Source: Oscillospiraceae bacterium (GTDB lineage Bacteria; Bacillota; Clostridia; Oscillospirales; Oscillospiraceae). Taken from it: a stretch of DNA of 11,991 bases. Made by a program: the position numbers and the translations under genes. Position 1 is the stretch's first letter, and each line of letters opens with the position of its first letter. The notes under the pieces are model-generated. The model made no database searches and was not told the DNA's origin. It saw only the letters and a program-made list of their open reading frames with translations. This document shows, in pieces, positions 6,848 to 11,991 of this stretch. The stretch spans positions 1 through 11,991 of the forward strand of contig CADCLH010000084.1 in NCBI GenBank assembly GCA_902802215.1, read 5' to 3'.

Positions 6848-8071
6848 TTATTCGTAGTAGTACTCAAGATAGGTGTTCGACAAATTGTAATACAGGAGAT
6901 ACCCGTGGGAGTCGAAGATCATCACGTCCTGATCCCACTGTCCGTTGTTCGACTTCAGAGCCGTGCAGTCCTCCTCGTGCGTGCGCGGGTTGCGGGCATT
7001 GGTCTCCCAGAAGTAACTGTACTCCGTGACGCGCTTCTCCGCATCGGGTCCCGGACCCATGAGCCAGACCTCTTTGGTCGGAAGCCCGTCTTCGCTGTAC
7101 TCCCAGCCCGCGCGTTTTTCGCGATTGAGCCACTGCGGGATCAGATAGTCCTCCAGCCTGTGCGTGACCTCATGGCCGTTGCGATCCTTACTCACATACG
7201 ACAGCCCGTCCTCGGCCCAGGTATACGAGATCTGATTGCTCGGATTATAGGTGATGCGTCCCTGCTCGTCGGCCTGGAGGTCGTCGTACCAGAAATACCT
7301 CCGGCACTCCTTCTGACCGTCGAAGCGGGTGATCACGCCGGCGCAGCTCCCGTCCTCCCGGTAGACGGGCTCCGCCGCGACCATGTAATACGGCATCTCG
7401 ACCCGGGCGAGGCGTCTGCTCCCGTCCGGCTTTGGGACGGGCTGCCCGCAGAGCGTGTCCGGCAGCGCGGGATAGAGCTCCTCGAGCGCGACGGCCCGCT
7501 CCTCGTCGCTCGGCTCGACCTCGGCGGACACAAAGCGCGTCTCATACTCCCAGTCGACGATGGAGTCCACATACTGCGGCCTGTCGCCCACGACCTGTAT
7601 GACGGACGACTTGGCAAGGGAAGGATTGCCCCAGCTCGTTTTCATGAGATACGCGCGATCCCAGGGATCGCTGCCGAGAGTGCCGCCCCACAGGAACGGC
7701 CCGTTGGAATTGGAGTCGACGGAGAAGGCGATGGCGCCCTCCTCGTTCTTGCTGGCCGGATAGGAATAGCGGGTCCTGTCGACGGTCTTCCCGTCCACCT
7801 TCCACTCGGCCTCGGTGATCAGATCGTCATCCCCGTAATGCAGCAGGATCTCGATGTGCCTGTCCCCGGCCTTGTACGGGTTATAGCGGAACTCCCCGTG
7901 CGAGTAATCCACGATGTAGAGCTTCCCGGGCAAATGCCGCTCCGCCGCGTCGTACTCGACAGAGCTGAGACGGCCCTGCTCATCGTAGCGGAAGAACTGC
8001 TCGACCTCGCCGCCGTCGGGCGCGACATGCCGGGTCGCGACCTGTACGCCGTTTTCATAGACCGGGGTCAT
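6848..8071 (-). CDS. C-terminal part of a frameshifted YD/RHS-like repeat lipoprotein
   Basis: A 407-codon open frame without signal peptide, made of degenerate YD-type repeats: FRYDEQGRLSSVEYD, YFWYDDLQADEQGRITYN, YTWAEDGLSYVSKDRNGHEV, WEYSEDGLPTKEV and IFDSHGYLLYY. The same repeat style fills the end of the preceding frame, and this frame stays open upstream of its first ATG (reading ESLRVNGEGEQT just before it). The two are therefore almost certainly one gene of about 615 residues broken by a one-base loss near 8107. Alternatively the ATG at 8071 is a coupled restart: it overlaps the upstream TGA (ATGA) and has a GGGGAGGGGG stretch about 8 nt upstream. The function is unknown; such lipoproteins are cell-surface proteins in Firmicutes. 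A hairpin terminator follows the stop. Confidence 0.75.
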   Translation of the reverse strand: MTPVYENGVQVATRHVAPDGGEVEQFFRYDEQGRLSSVEYDAAERHLPGKLYIVDYSHGEFRYNPYKAGDRHIEILLHYGDDDLITEAEWKVDGKTVDRTRYSYPASKNEEGAIAFSVDSNSNGPFLWGGTLGSDPWDRAYLMKTSWGNPSLAKSSVIQVVGDRPQYVDSIVDWEYETRFVSAEVEPSDEERAVALEELYPALPDTLCGQPVPKPDGSRRLARVEMPYYMVAAEPVYREDGSCAGVITRFDGQKECRRYFWYDDLQADEQGRITYNPSNQISYTWAEDGLSYVSKDRNGHEVTHRLEDYLIPQWLNREKRAGWEYSEDGLPTKEVWLMGPGPDAEKRVTEYSYFWETNARNPRTHEEDCTALKSNNGQWDQDVMIFDSHGYLLYYNLSNTYLEYYYE

Positions 8072-8694
8072 GGTCTGTTCCCCCTCCCCGTTGACGCGGA
8101 GGGACTCAGCCTGCCGTCGGCGTCGTAGGAGAAATCGGCCTCGGCGCTGCCGATCGTCTCCCAGTCGTAGGACCAGTGCGTGCAGAAGCCGTTTTCATCA
8201 TACGCGAAGGTGCAGGTCTCCTGCAGTCCATAGGGTTTTCTGGTCCGCGTCTCCCCGACGATCCGGCCGGCGTCGTCATAGCTGAATTCCGCATCCTGGT
8301 AGTAGCTGTTTCGCAGGCTCGGATGAACATAAGTCGTGGTCTCGGAGACCGGCTCGCCGTACTCGTCGTAGACATAGTCCGTGATTTCATCAAAGACCCG
8401 TCCGGTGGGGATGTCGGCGGAGGCGGTATATCCCTGTACGTTCTTCTGGATCAGCAGCTCGCGCTCTTCCATGCGATAGAGCTTTTCCGGCTCCGGCTCG
8501 GGCTCCGGGGTCGGCTCCGGCGTCGCGGCGGCCTCGGTCGCGGTCTCCGAATCGGCGGGCGTGTCCGCGTTGTTCTCTTGCGCTTCCGTTTTCGCCGCCT
8601 CCGGCGCAGCCGTTTGGGTCGGAGCGCCTCCGCAGGCGCAGAGGGAGAAAAGCATGGCCGCGATCAGCAGCAGGGCGGGGATCGTCTTTTTCAT
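8068..8694 (-). CDS. N-terminal part of a frameshifted YD/RHS-like repeat lipoprotein
   Basis: A 208-residue open frame. Residues 1-22 are a lipoprotein signal (MKKTIPALLLIAAMLFSLCA then Cys21-Gly22) with an LCAC lipobox, so Cys21 should be lipidated and the protein anchored outside the cell. Residues 23-70 are an Ala/Thr/Glu/Pro-rich linker ending in PEPEPEPE. From about residue 108, YD-like repeats appear (YVYDEYGEPVSE, FSYDDAGRIVGE, FAYDENGF, FSYDADGRL). After Leu196 the frame turns into unrelated SPSASTGRGNRP and stops, while the repeat pattern goes on in the next frame. The start is supported by an AAGGA-type site about 10 nt upstream and by the promoter at 8740-8768. A longer reading from upstream codons would run through the terminator and is unlikely. 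Confidence 0.8.
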   Translation of the reverse strand: MKKTIPALLLIAAMLFSLCACGGAPTQTAAPEAAKTEAQENNADTPADSETATEAAATPEPTPEPEPEPEKLYRMEERELLIQKNVQGYTASADIPTGRVFDEITDYVYDEYGEPVSETTTYVHPSLRNSYYQDAEFSYDDAGRIVGETRTRKPYGLQETCTFAYDENGFCTHWSYDWETIGSAEADFSYDADGRLSPSASTGRGNRP

Positions 8695-8713
8695 GGCCTT
8701 CCGTTCCTTTCCG

Positions 8714-8736
8714 AAACAGGATGATATTTCCTGTTT
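8714..8736. promoter_or_regulatory. Perfect 8-bp dyad over the lipoprotein transcription start (possible operator)
   Basis: AAACAGGA (8714-8721) and TCCTGTTT (8729-8736) form a perfect inverted repeat around a 7-nt spacer. It lies just downstream of the -10 box and spans the predicted start near 8733, a typical place for a repressor site. As RNA it could instead form a 5' leader hairpin. The binding factor is unknown. Confidence 0.5.
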
Positions 8737-8739
8737 GAA

Positions 8740-8768
8740 AGAATACCATGTTCCCCGCCCGATGGCAA
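8740..8768 (-). promoter_or_regulatory. Promoter of the YD-repeat lipoprotein gene
   Basis: The -35 TTGCCA (8768-8763) and -10 TATTCT (8745-8740) have a 17-bp spacer; predicted start near 8733 and a leader of about 39 nt. The -35 directly follows the T-tract of the aconitase X terminator, so the two operons are insulated with almost no spare sequence. Confidence 0.65.
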
Positions 8769-8799
8769 GAAAAACGCGCCCGGCGAAAACCGGGCGCGT
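8769..8799 (-). terminator. Rho-independent terminator of the aconitase X operon (hairpin copy 3)
   Basis: A perfect 10-bp stem, ACGCGCCCGG (8774-8783) and CCGGGCGCGT (8790-8799), with a CGAAAA loop. On the minus strand it is followed by five T residues, then CTT. It lies about 20 nt after the small-subunit stop. This is the most canonical of the three hairpin copies. Confidence 0.85.
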
Positions 8800-8819
8800 G
8801 ATGAAGATACACGGATGCG

Positions 8820-9278
8820 TTATTCGCTTTTCGCTTCGTCCTCGACGGTGACGAGACCGTCCTCGCCGACCGTGACGGTCATGCCGGTCTGCACGGTCTC
8901 GAGGAACTCGTCGCCCAGCATGTCCACGACGGGCATGGAGGCGTCGGTCCACACGTCGCCGAGGATGGCGCCGGAGGCGGCCAGCGAGTCGATGGGCAGG
9001 GAGAAGAGCATGCAGGCGGGCTGCTTGCCGACGGCGCAGGCGGTGTAGAGCACCATCCCGCCGGTGGTGGAGCCGATGGTCATGGGCAGGCACAGGGCCT
9101 TGCCGAGCATGGGCTTTTTGTAGATGTCGGCGTTGTTCTGGTCGCCGCACTTGACCTGCTTGTCGCCGAACATCAGGGCCATCTGAAAGCTCGCGAGGGT
9201 GTTGAAGCCGCCTCTTGAGACCAGAGCCTCCGCCTTGCAGGTGCCGGGGACGATGACGCGGCCCTTGAACTGCTTCAT
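8820..9278 (-). CDS. Aconitase X small subunit (swivel domain, DUF126)
   Basis: A 152-residue protein matching the small swivelling domain of aconitase X, which closes over the large subunit to complete the active site of a dehydratase. Visible family features are the N-terminal FKGRVIVPGTCKAEALVSRGGFN (residues 4-26, in pieces), LGKALCLPMTIGSTTGGMVLY (58-78), whose GST stretch (69-71) matches the Ser-rich active-site loop, and SLAASGAILGDVW (98-110). It differs from the common form: the usual HPLxGxS region reads KKPMLGKAL, and the GRGSSSGS-type loop reads TIGSTTGG. The length is normal for a stand-alone subunit. The ATG overlaps the large-subunit stop (ATGA), which couples their translation. 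The substrate is uncertain. Confidence 0.88.
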   Translation of the reverse strand: MKQFKGRVIVPGTCKAEALVSRGGFNTLASFQMALMFGDKQVKCGDQNNADIYKKPMLGKALCLPMTIGSTTGGMVLYTACAVGKQPACMLFSLPIDSLAASGAILGDVWTDASMPVVDMLGDEFLETVQTGMTVTVGEDGLVTVEDEAKSE

Positions 9279-10555
9279 AGTGTTCCCCCCTTGCAGGTAA
9301 TGACGTTGAGGATCTCGCCCTCGGTGCAGTAGCGCGCGCTGGTGTAGGTGCGCAGCTTGTTGGAGCAGGTGATGACGGCCTTCATCTTGCACAGGGGGTT
9401 GTTCATGTACATCAGCGGGCAGATGTAGCTGAGCACGACCCCGTAGCTCCGCAGCTTCGCGGCGACGACGCCCTTCTCGGCCTCGCGCAGCACGGCGGGA
9501 GAGGCGGTGAAGACCGTGGGCACGGAGACCCGGTTCAGGCCGTTTCTCCGCAGCCGCTCGCCGATGGCCGCGGCCCAGTCCTCCATCTGGCTGAGACTCA
9601 GGTGCGGGCAGCCGACGAAGCAGAGCTCGGGCTTTGCGTTGGGATCCTCCCAGATCACGGGGTAGCTCTCGCGCACGCGCTCAAGCTCCGCGTCGTCGAT
9701 GACGTAGACCTGGGCGTCCTTCTTGATGAGCTTTTCGCCGAGCTCCCTGGCCTCGGGCGTGAGCTTGTCGATGTGGTACAGGCCGACCGCGCCGTTGGAG
9801 GCGGTGGCCGCGCCGAAGTCCTTGAGGTAGGCGCAGGCCTCGTCGGTCAGCTCCGTACCGAGCCATTTGTCGAGCCCCTTGACGTAGGGCACGTCCTCCA
9901 TGACCTTCATGCCGATGGCCGAGCCGAGAAGCTGCGCCTCGGGCTTCTTTTCGCAGCGGACCTCGACGACCCAGGAGGCCTTGCGCCCCTCGTCGGTCAA
10001 GAGGCCGAACTCGGGCACGAAGCCCGCGACCGAGCCCATGAGCTCGATGATGCCGGAGTTGCGGTTGCAGCGTGCGCCGAGCACGGAGTTTGCGTAGACG
10101 ACGGCCGAGGACTCGGCCCAGCTGAGCACGTCGCCCTTTTCGGGCTTGTTGCCGACCTGGTCGAGATAGCAGGTGCAGGTATAGCCGTCGTCGCTGAGGA
10201 TGCCGAGTTTTTTGAGCTGCGCCTCGTACTTGTCCTGGTGGGTGTACATGACGGTTCTGAACACGATGTCCTCCAGCAGGCTCGAGGGCACGTTCGGGTC
10301 GAGGGGGCGGGGGTCGGCGGTGAACTTCTGGCCGGAGGTCAGGCCCGCGGCGATGAGCTGGTCGTAGAGCTCGTAGACCGGCTGGATGGCCTTGAGGCCG
10401 AAGGAGATCACCGTGTGGCCGCATTTGCTTGTGACCGGGACCATGCGCTCGGCGCCGAAGGCGTCGCCGTACATGACGAGGGTCTTGACGACCTTGGCCA
10501 TGGTCTCGCCCTTTTCCCCGTTGAGCAGGGCCTCCTGCTCGGGCGTCAGTTTCAT
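9275..10555 (-). CDS. Aconitase X large (catalytic) subunit, cis-3-hydroxy-L-proline dehydratase family (DUF521)
   Basis: A 426-residue cytoplasmic protein of the AcnX family. It starts with the typical MKLTPEQEALLNGEKGETMA. SKCGHTVISFG (43-53) and KFTADPRPLDPN (77-88) follow, then the conserved core YTCTCYLDQVGNKPEKGD (125-142), WAESSAVVYANSVLGARCNRN (146-166), LCFVGCPHLS (311-320), YICPLMYMNNP (377-387) and AVITCSNKLRTY (393-404). Cysteines 127/129, 163, 316, 379 and 397 are candidate Fe-S or active-site residues; which ones bind the cluster cannot be settled by eye. Characterised bacterial members dehydrate cis-3-hydroxy-L-proline to delta-1-pyrroline-2-carboxylate; archaeal relatives dehydrate mevalonate 5-phosphate. 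No proline-pathway gene is nearby, so the substrate is open. The ATG has AGGAAG about 9 nt upstream. Confidence 0.93.
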   Translation of the reverse strand: MKLTPEQEALLNGEKGETMAKVVKTLVMYGDAFGAERMVPVTSKCGHTVISFGLKAIQPVYELYDQLIAAGLTSGQKFTADPRPLDPNVPSSLLEDIVFRTVMYTHQDKYEAQLKKLGILSDDGYTCTCYLDQVGNKPEKGDVLSWAESSAVVYANSVLGARCNRNSGIIELMGSVAGFVPEFGLLTDEGRKASWVVEVRCEKKPEAQLLGSAIGMKVMEDVPYVKGLDKWLGTELTDEACAYLKDFGAATASNGAVGLYHIDKLTPEARELGEKLIKKDAQVYVIDDAELERVRESYPVIWEDPNAKPELCFVGCPHLSLSQMEDWAAAIGERLRRNGLNRVSVPTVFTASPAVLREAEKGVVAAKLRSYGVVLSYICPLMYMNNPLCKMKAVITCSNKLRTYTSARYCTEGEILNVITCKGGTL

Positions 10556-10583
10556 GCGCGATCACTTCCTGATTTCAGATTTT

Positions 10584-10598
10584 CCCCGTAATTCGGGG
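10584..10598. other. Short hairpin in the aconitase X 5' leader
   Basis: CCCCG and CGGGG flank a 5-nt loop (TAATT on plus). On the minus-strand transcript it is followed by AAAAT rather than T residues, so it is not an intrinsic terminator. It lies between the predicted transcription start (about 10610) and the ribosome binding site and could affect mRNA stability or initiation. Confidence 0.4.
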
Positions 10599-10616
10599 CC
10601 GTTTCGGGCTGCTTTC

Positions 10617-10645
10617 ATTTTACCATCCCGGGGTAGGAAAGTCAA
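10617..10645 (-). promoter_or_regulatory. Promoter of the aconitase X operon
   Basis: The -35 TTGACT (10645-10640) and -10 TAAAAT (10622-10617) have a 17-bp spacer, near consensus for the vegetative sigma factor. Predicted start is near 10610, giving a leader of about 55 nt. It is arranged divergently to the Sel1 lipoprotein promoter, with about 180 bp between the two starts. Confidence 0.75.
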
Positions 10646-10647
10646 TG

Positions 10648-10700
10648 CGCGCGGCTGACGCAGGCAAAGCGAAAGCCGTCGCGGCCGCCCTTGCCGCGCG
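10648..10700. other. GC-rich dyad in the divergent control region
   Basis: CGCGCGGC (10648-10655) and GCCGCGCG (10693-10700) form a perfect 8-bp inverted repeat. Inside it a further GGC...GCC stem with AAAGCGAAA loop can form. It lies between the two divergent -35 boxes and immediately upstream of the aconitase X -35. It could be a regulator site, a small structured RNA fragment or a GC-rich chance fold. The remaining stretch up to 10753 shows nothing else I recognise. Confidence 0.35.
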
Positions 10701-10753
10701 GACGAAACAACAGACGCCGCTTCATAAGATCGGGCGCTTCGCGCATTTCTCCC

Positions 10754-10782
10754 TTGCAAAATATCCCACGGCGCTGTATAGT
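10754..10782 (+). promoter_or_regulatory. Promoter of the Sel1-repeat lipoprotein gene
   Basis: The -35 TTGCAA (10754-10759) and -10 TATAGT (10777-10782) are 17 bp apart. Predicted start is near 10789, leaving a leader of about 46 nt that ends in the strong GGAAGGAG ribosome binding site (10820-10827), 7 nt before the ATG. Confidence 0.75.
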
Positions 10783-10834
10783 GTAGAAGTTCCTGAACAG
10801 ATGAACGCTGAAATAGATCGGAAGGAGAATCCCC

Positions 10835-11991
10835 ATGAAGAAAAGAATGCTGGCCGTGATCCTGCTGCTCGCCATGGCGCTGACCCTCTGCGCCTGCGGG
10901 AGGAAATCCAAGGCCGTGGAAACCCCCGCGCCCGCGCCGGTCGAGACGCCGGAGCCCACGCCCGATCCCGCCGAGAAGATCGCCGCGGCAGCCGCCCTGT
11001 TCAACGCGGGCGACTATTCCGCCGCGATGACCGAGCTCAAAACGCTCGAAGCGCTGGGCGATCCCGAGGTCGCCTGGCTGCTGGGCAAGTCCTTCTATGA
11101 GGGCCTCGGCACCCGGACCGACGGCGCCCGCGCCGCCGAATACCTCCAGAGCGCCGCGTCGAACGGCGTGACCGCCGCCCGCTATCTGCTGGCCGACGCC
11201 GCCGACAACGGCAGCGGCGTGCGCCAGGATAAGGACGAGGCCTCCCGGGCCTACGTCAAGTTCGCCGCGCTCGCCGACGAGCTTCAGCCCACCGCGCCCG
11301 GCTACGGCTCCGCCATGGTGGGGCTGACGCAGTGCTACGCCCGCGGTCTCGGCGTGGAGAAGAACCAGAAGTTCGCCGTTGAGGCCGCCAAGAAGGCCGC
11401 CGACGCCGAGGGGCTGACCCCCTTTGACCTGATGACGCTGGCCGCCTTCTTCGACAGCGCCGACACCATCAAGATCACCGCCAACGCCGACGCCGCGGCC
11501 GCCGCCGCGGGCGAGAAGCCCGAGAACGCCCGCAAGATCGACGCGGCCAGGGCCAAGGCGCTCTATGCCAAAGCCTTCGACGGCGTCCGGGCTCTGGCCG
11601 AGGCCGGCAACCTGCGCGCGCAGAAGCTGCTGGGCGACTTCTACTTCGACGGTCTGGGCAGCACGGAGCGCGACTACGCCAAGGCGCTGGAGCTGTACAC
11701 CAAGGCCGGCGAGGCCGGATACGCCCCCGCGCAGGCGCGGGTCGGCTACATCTACCAGAACGCGCTGGGCGTGCCCGCGGACTACGACCTGGCGATGGAG
11801 TGGAACAACCGCGCCGCCGAGCAGGGCGACCCCCAGGGTCAGGAGCAGATCGGCTATCTGTATCAGGAGGGTCTCGGCGTGACCAAGAGTCTGGACGAGG
11901 CCAGCCGCTGGTACGCCAAGGCCAAGGACGGCGGGAGCGACTGGGCCGCGGCCATGCTCGACGAGACCGACATCGGCTGGGCCTACGGCGG
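10835..11991 (+). CDS. Sel1-repeat lipoprotein (partial, 3' end outside window)
   Basis: 385 residues are visible and the frame is open to the window edge. Residues 1-22 form a lipoprotein signal (MKKRMLAVILLLAMALTLCA, Cys21-Gly22) with an LCAC lipobox; residues 27-46 are a Pro/Glu/Thr-rich spacer (ETPAPAPVETPEPTPDP). The rest is alpha-helical Sel1/TPR-like repeats: clear units are AWLLGKSFYEGLG (80-92), MVGLTQCYARGLGV (161-174), AQKLLGDFYFDGLGS (262-276), ARVGYIYQNALGV (301-313) and EQIGYLYQEGLGV (337-349), each followed by an A-x-x-W/Y-Y-x-K/R-A-A-type second helix. An Ala-rich insert lies near 215-240. Such repeats are protein-binding scaffolds; a partner is not known. The ATG is fixed by GGAAGGAG. 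Two lipoproteins of similar style flank the aconitase X operon, but no functional link is shown. Confidence 0.9.
   Translation, partial: MKKRMLAVILLLAMALTLCACGRKSKAVETPAPAPVETPEPTPDPAEKIAAAAALFNAGDYSAAMTELKTLEALGDPEVAWLLGKSFYEGLGTRTDGARAAEYLQSAASNGVTAARYLLADAADNGSGVRQDKDEASRAYVKFAALADELQPTAPGYGSAMVGLTQCYARGLGVEKNQKFAVEAAKKAADAEGLTPFDLMTLAAFFDSADTIKITANADAAAAAAGEKPENARKIDAARAKALYAKAFDGVRALAEAGNLRAQKLLGDFYFDGLGSTERDYAKALELYTKAGEAGYAPAQARVGYIYQNALGVPADYDLAMEWNNRAAEQGDPQGQEQIGYLYQEGLGVTKSLDEASRWYAKAKDGGSDWAAAMLDETDIGWAYG

Noticed and set aside
6453..6867. Several short open frames in the mrp-lipoprotein intergenic region
   Set aside because: They read through the terminator hairpins and the MITE-like element; their residues are translations of repeat sequence (for example RPVFAGRV from the hairpin) and none has a ribosome binding site.
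6905..8128. 407-codon plus-strand open frame opposite the YD-repeat gene
   Set aside because: It has no recognisable domain or start signal, while the opposite strand shows clear YD repeats. It is an antisense shadow.
8463..8472. Search for tRNA, rRNA, riboswitch or integrase attachment sites across the window
   Set aside because: None recognised: no tRNA-like cloverleaf or TTCGANNC arm in a plausible context, no known riboswitch core, and no integrase gene. The coordinates given are only a placeholder inside the window.
6483..8799. CRISPR array suggested by three similar repeats
   Set aside because: The spacing is irregular (about 335 bp and 1.96 kb), a gene and an inserted element lie between copies, and the units are terminator hairpins.
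8068..9150. Longer version of the lipoprotein frame starting upstream of 8694
   Set aside because: The extra codons run antisense or out of frame through the aconitase X small subunit and its terminator. The signal peptide, ribosome binding site and promoter all point to 8694.
10642..11004. Minus-strand open frame overlapping the divergent control region and the Sel1 lipoprotein start
   Set aside because: It is antisense to a convincing signal peptide and has no start signal; its Gly/Ala/Ser/Val composition follows from the opposite strand's codons.

Overview
The window is GC-rich DNA from what looks like a Gram-positive anaerobe, most likely a gut-type member of the Clostridia (Oscillospiraceae-like). 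The clues are strong AGGAGG-type ribosome binding sites, near-consensus vegetative promoters with 17-bp spacers, two lipoproteins with an LCAC lipobox followed by Pro/Glu/Thr-rich linkers, a two-subunit aconitase X and an Mrp/MBH-type membrane module. The organism assignment is inference; no marker gene is present.

Positions 1-6382 (minus strand) hold one tightly packed operon of nine membrane-protein genes, read from right to left: MrpE, MrpF, MrpG, a DUF4040/MbhD protein, an MbhE-MrpB fusion, MrpC, and three successive large antiporter-like (NuoL/M/N, MrpA/D) subunits. The last runs off the left edge. Six junctions overlap by 1-4 nt and the other two are only 12-14 nt, so the genes should be co-transcribed and translationally coupled. 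A near-perfect promoter (TTGAAA, 17 bp, TATAAT) lies in front of mrpE. The split MrpA C-terminus (MbhD plus MbhE) and the gene order match the ion-translocating half of membrane-bound hydrogenase/Mbs-type complexes better than a plain Mrp antiporter. Redox subunits (NuoB, C, D, H, I-like) may therefore lie beyond the left edge; that is inference.

Positions 6383-6847 are non-coding and structured. They hold the mrp promoter, two copies of a GC-rich terminator-like hairpin, and between them a ~259-bp MITE-like element with inverted palindromic ends.

Positions 6848-8694 (minus) hold a lipoprotein gene with YD/RHS-like repeats. It is split into two open frames by an apparent single-base loss near 8107. 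Its promoter carries a 23-bp dyad over the predicted transcription start and directly abuts the terminator of the next operon.

Positions 8820-10555 (minus) encode aconitase X as separate large and small subunits with an ATGA overlap. This is a probable hydro-lyase of the cis-3-hydroxy-L-proline dehydratase family. It has its own promoter (TTGACT, 17 bp, TAAAAT) and terminator.

A divergent control region (about 10560-10830) separates it from a plus-strand Sel1-repeat lipoprotein gene that starts at 10835 and runs off the right edge.
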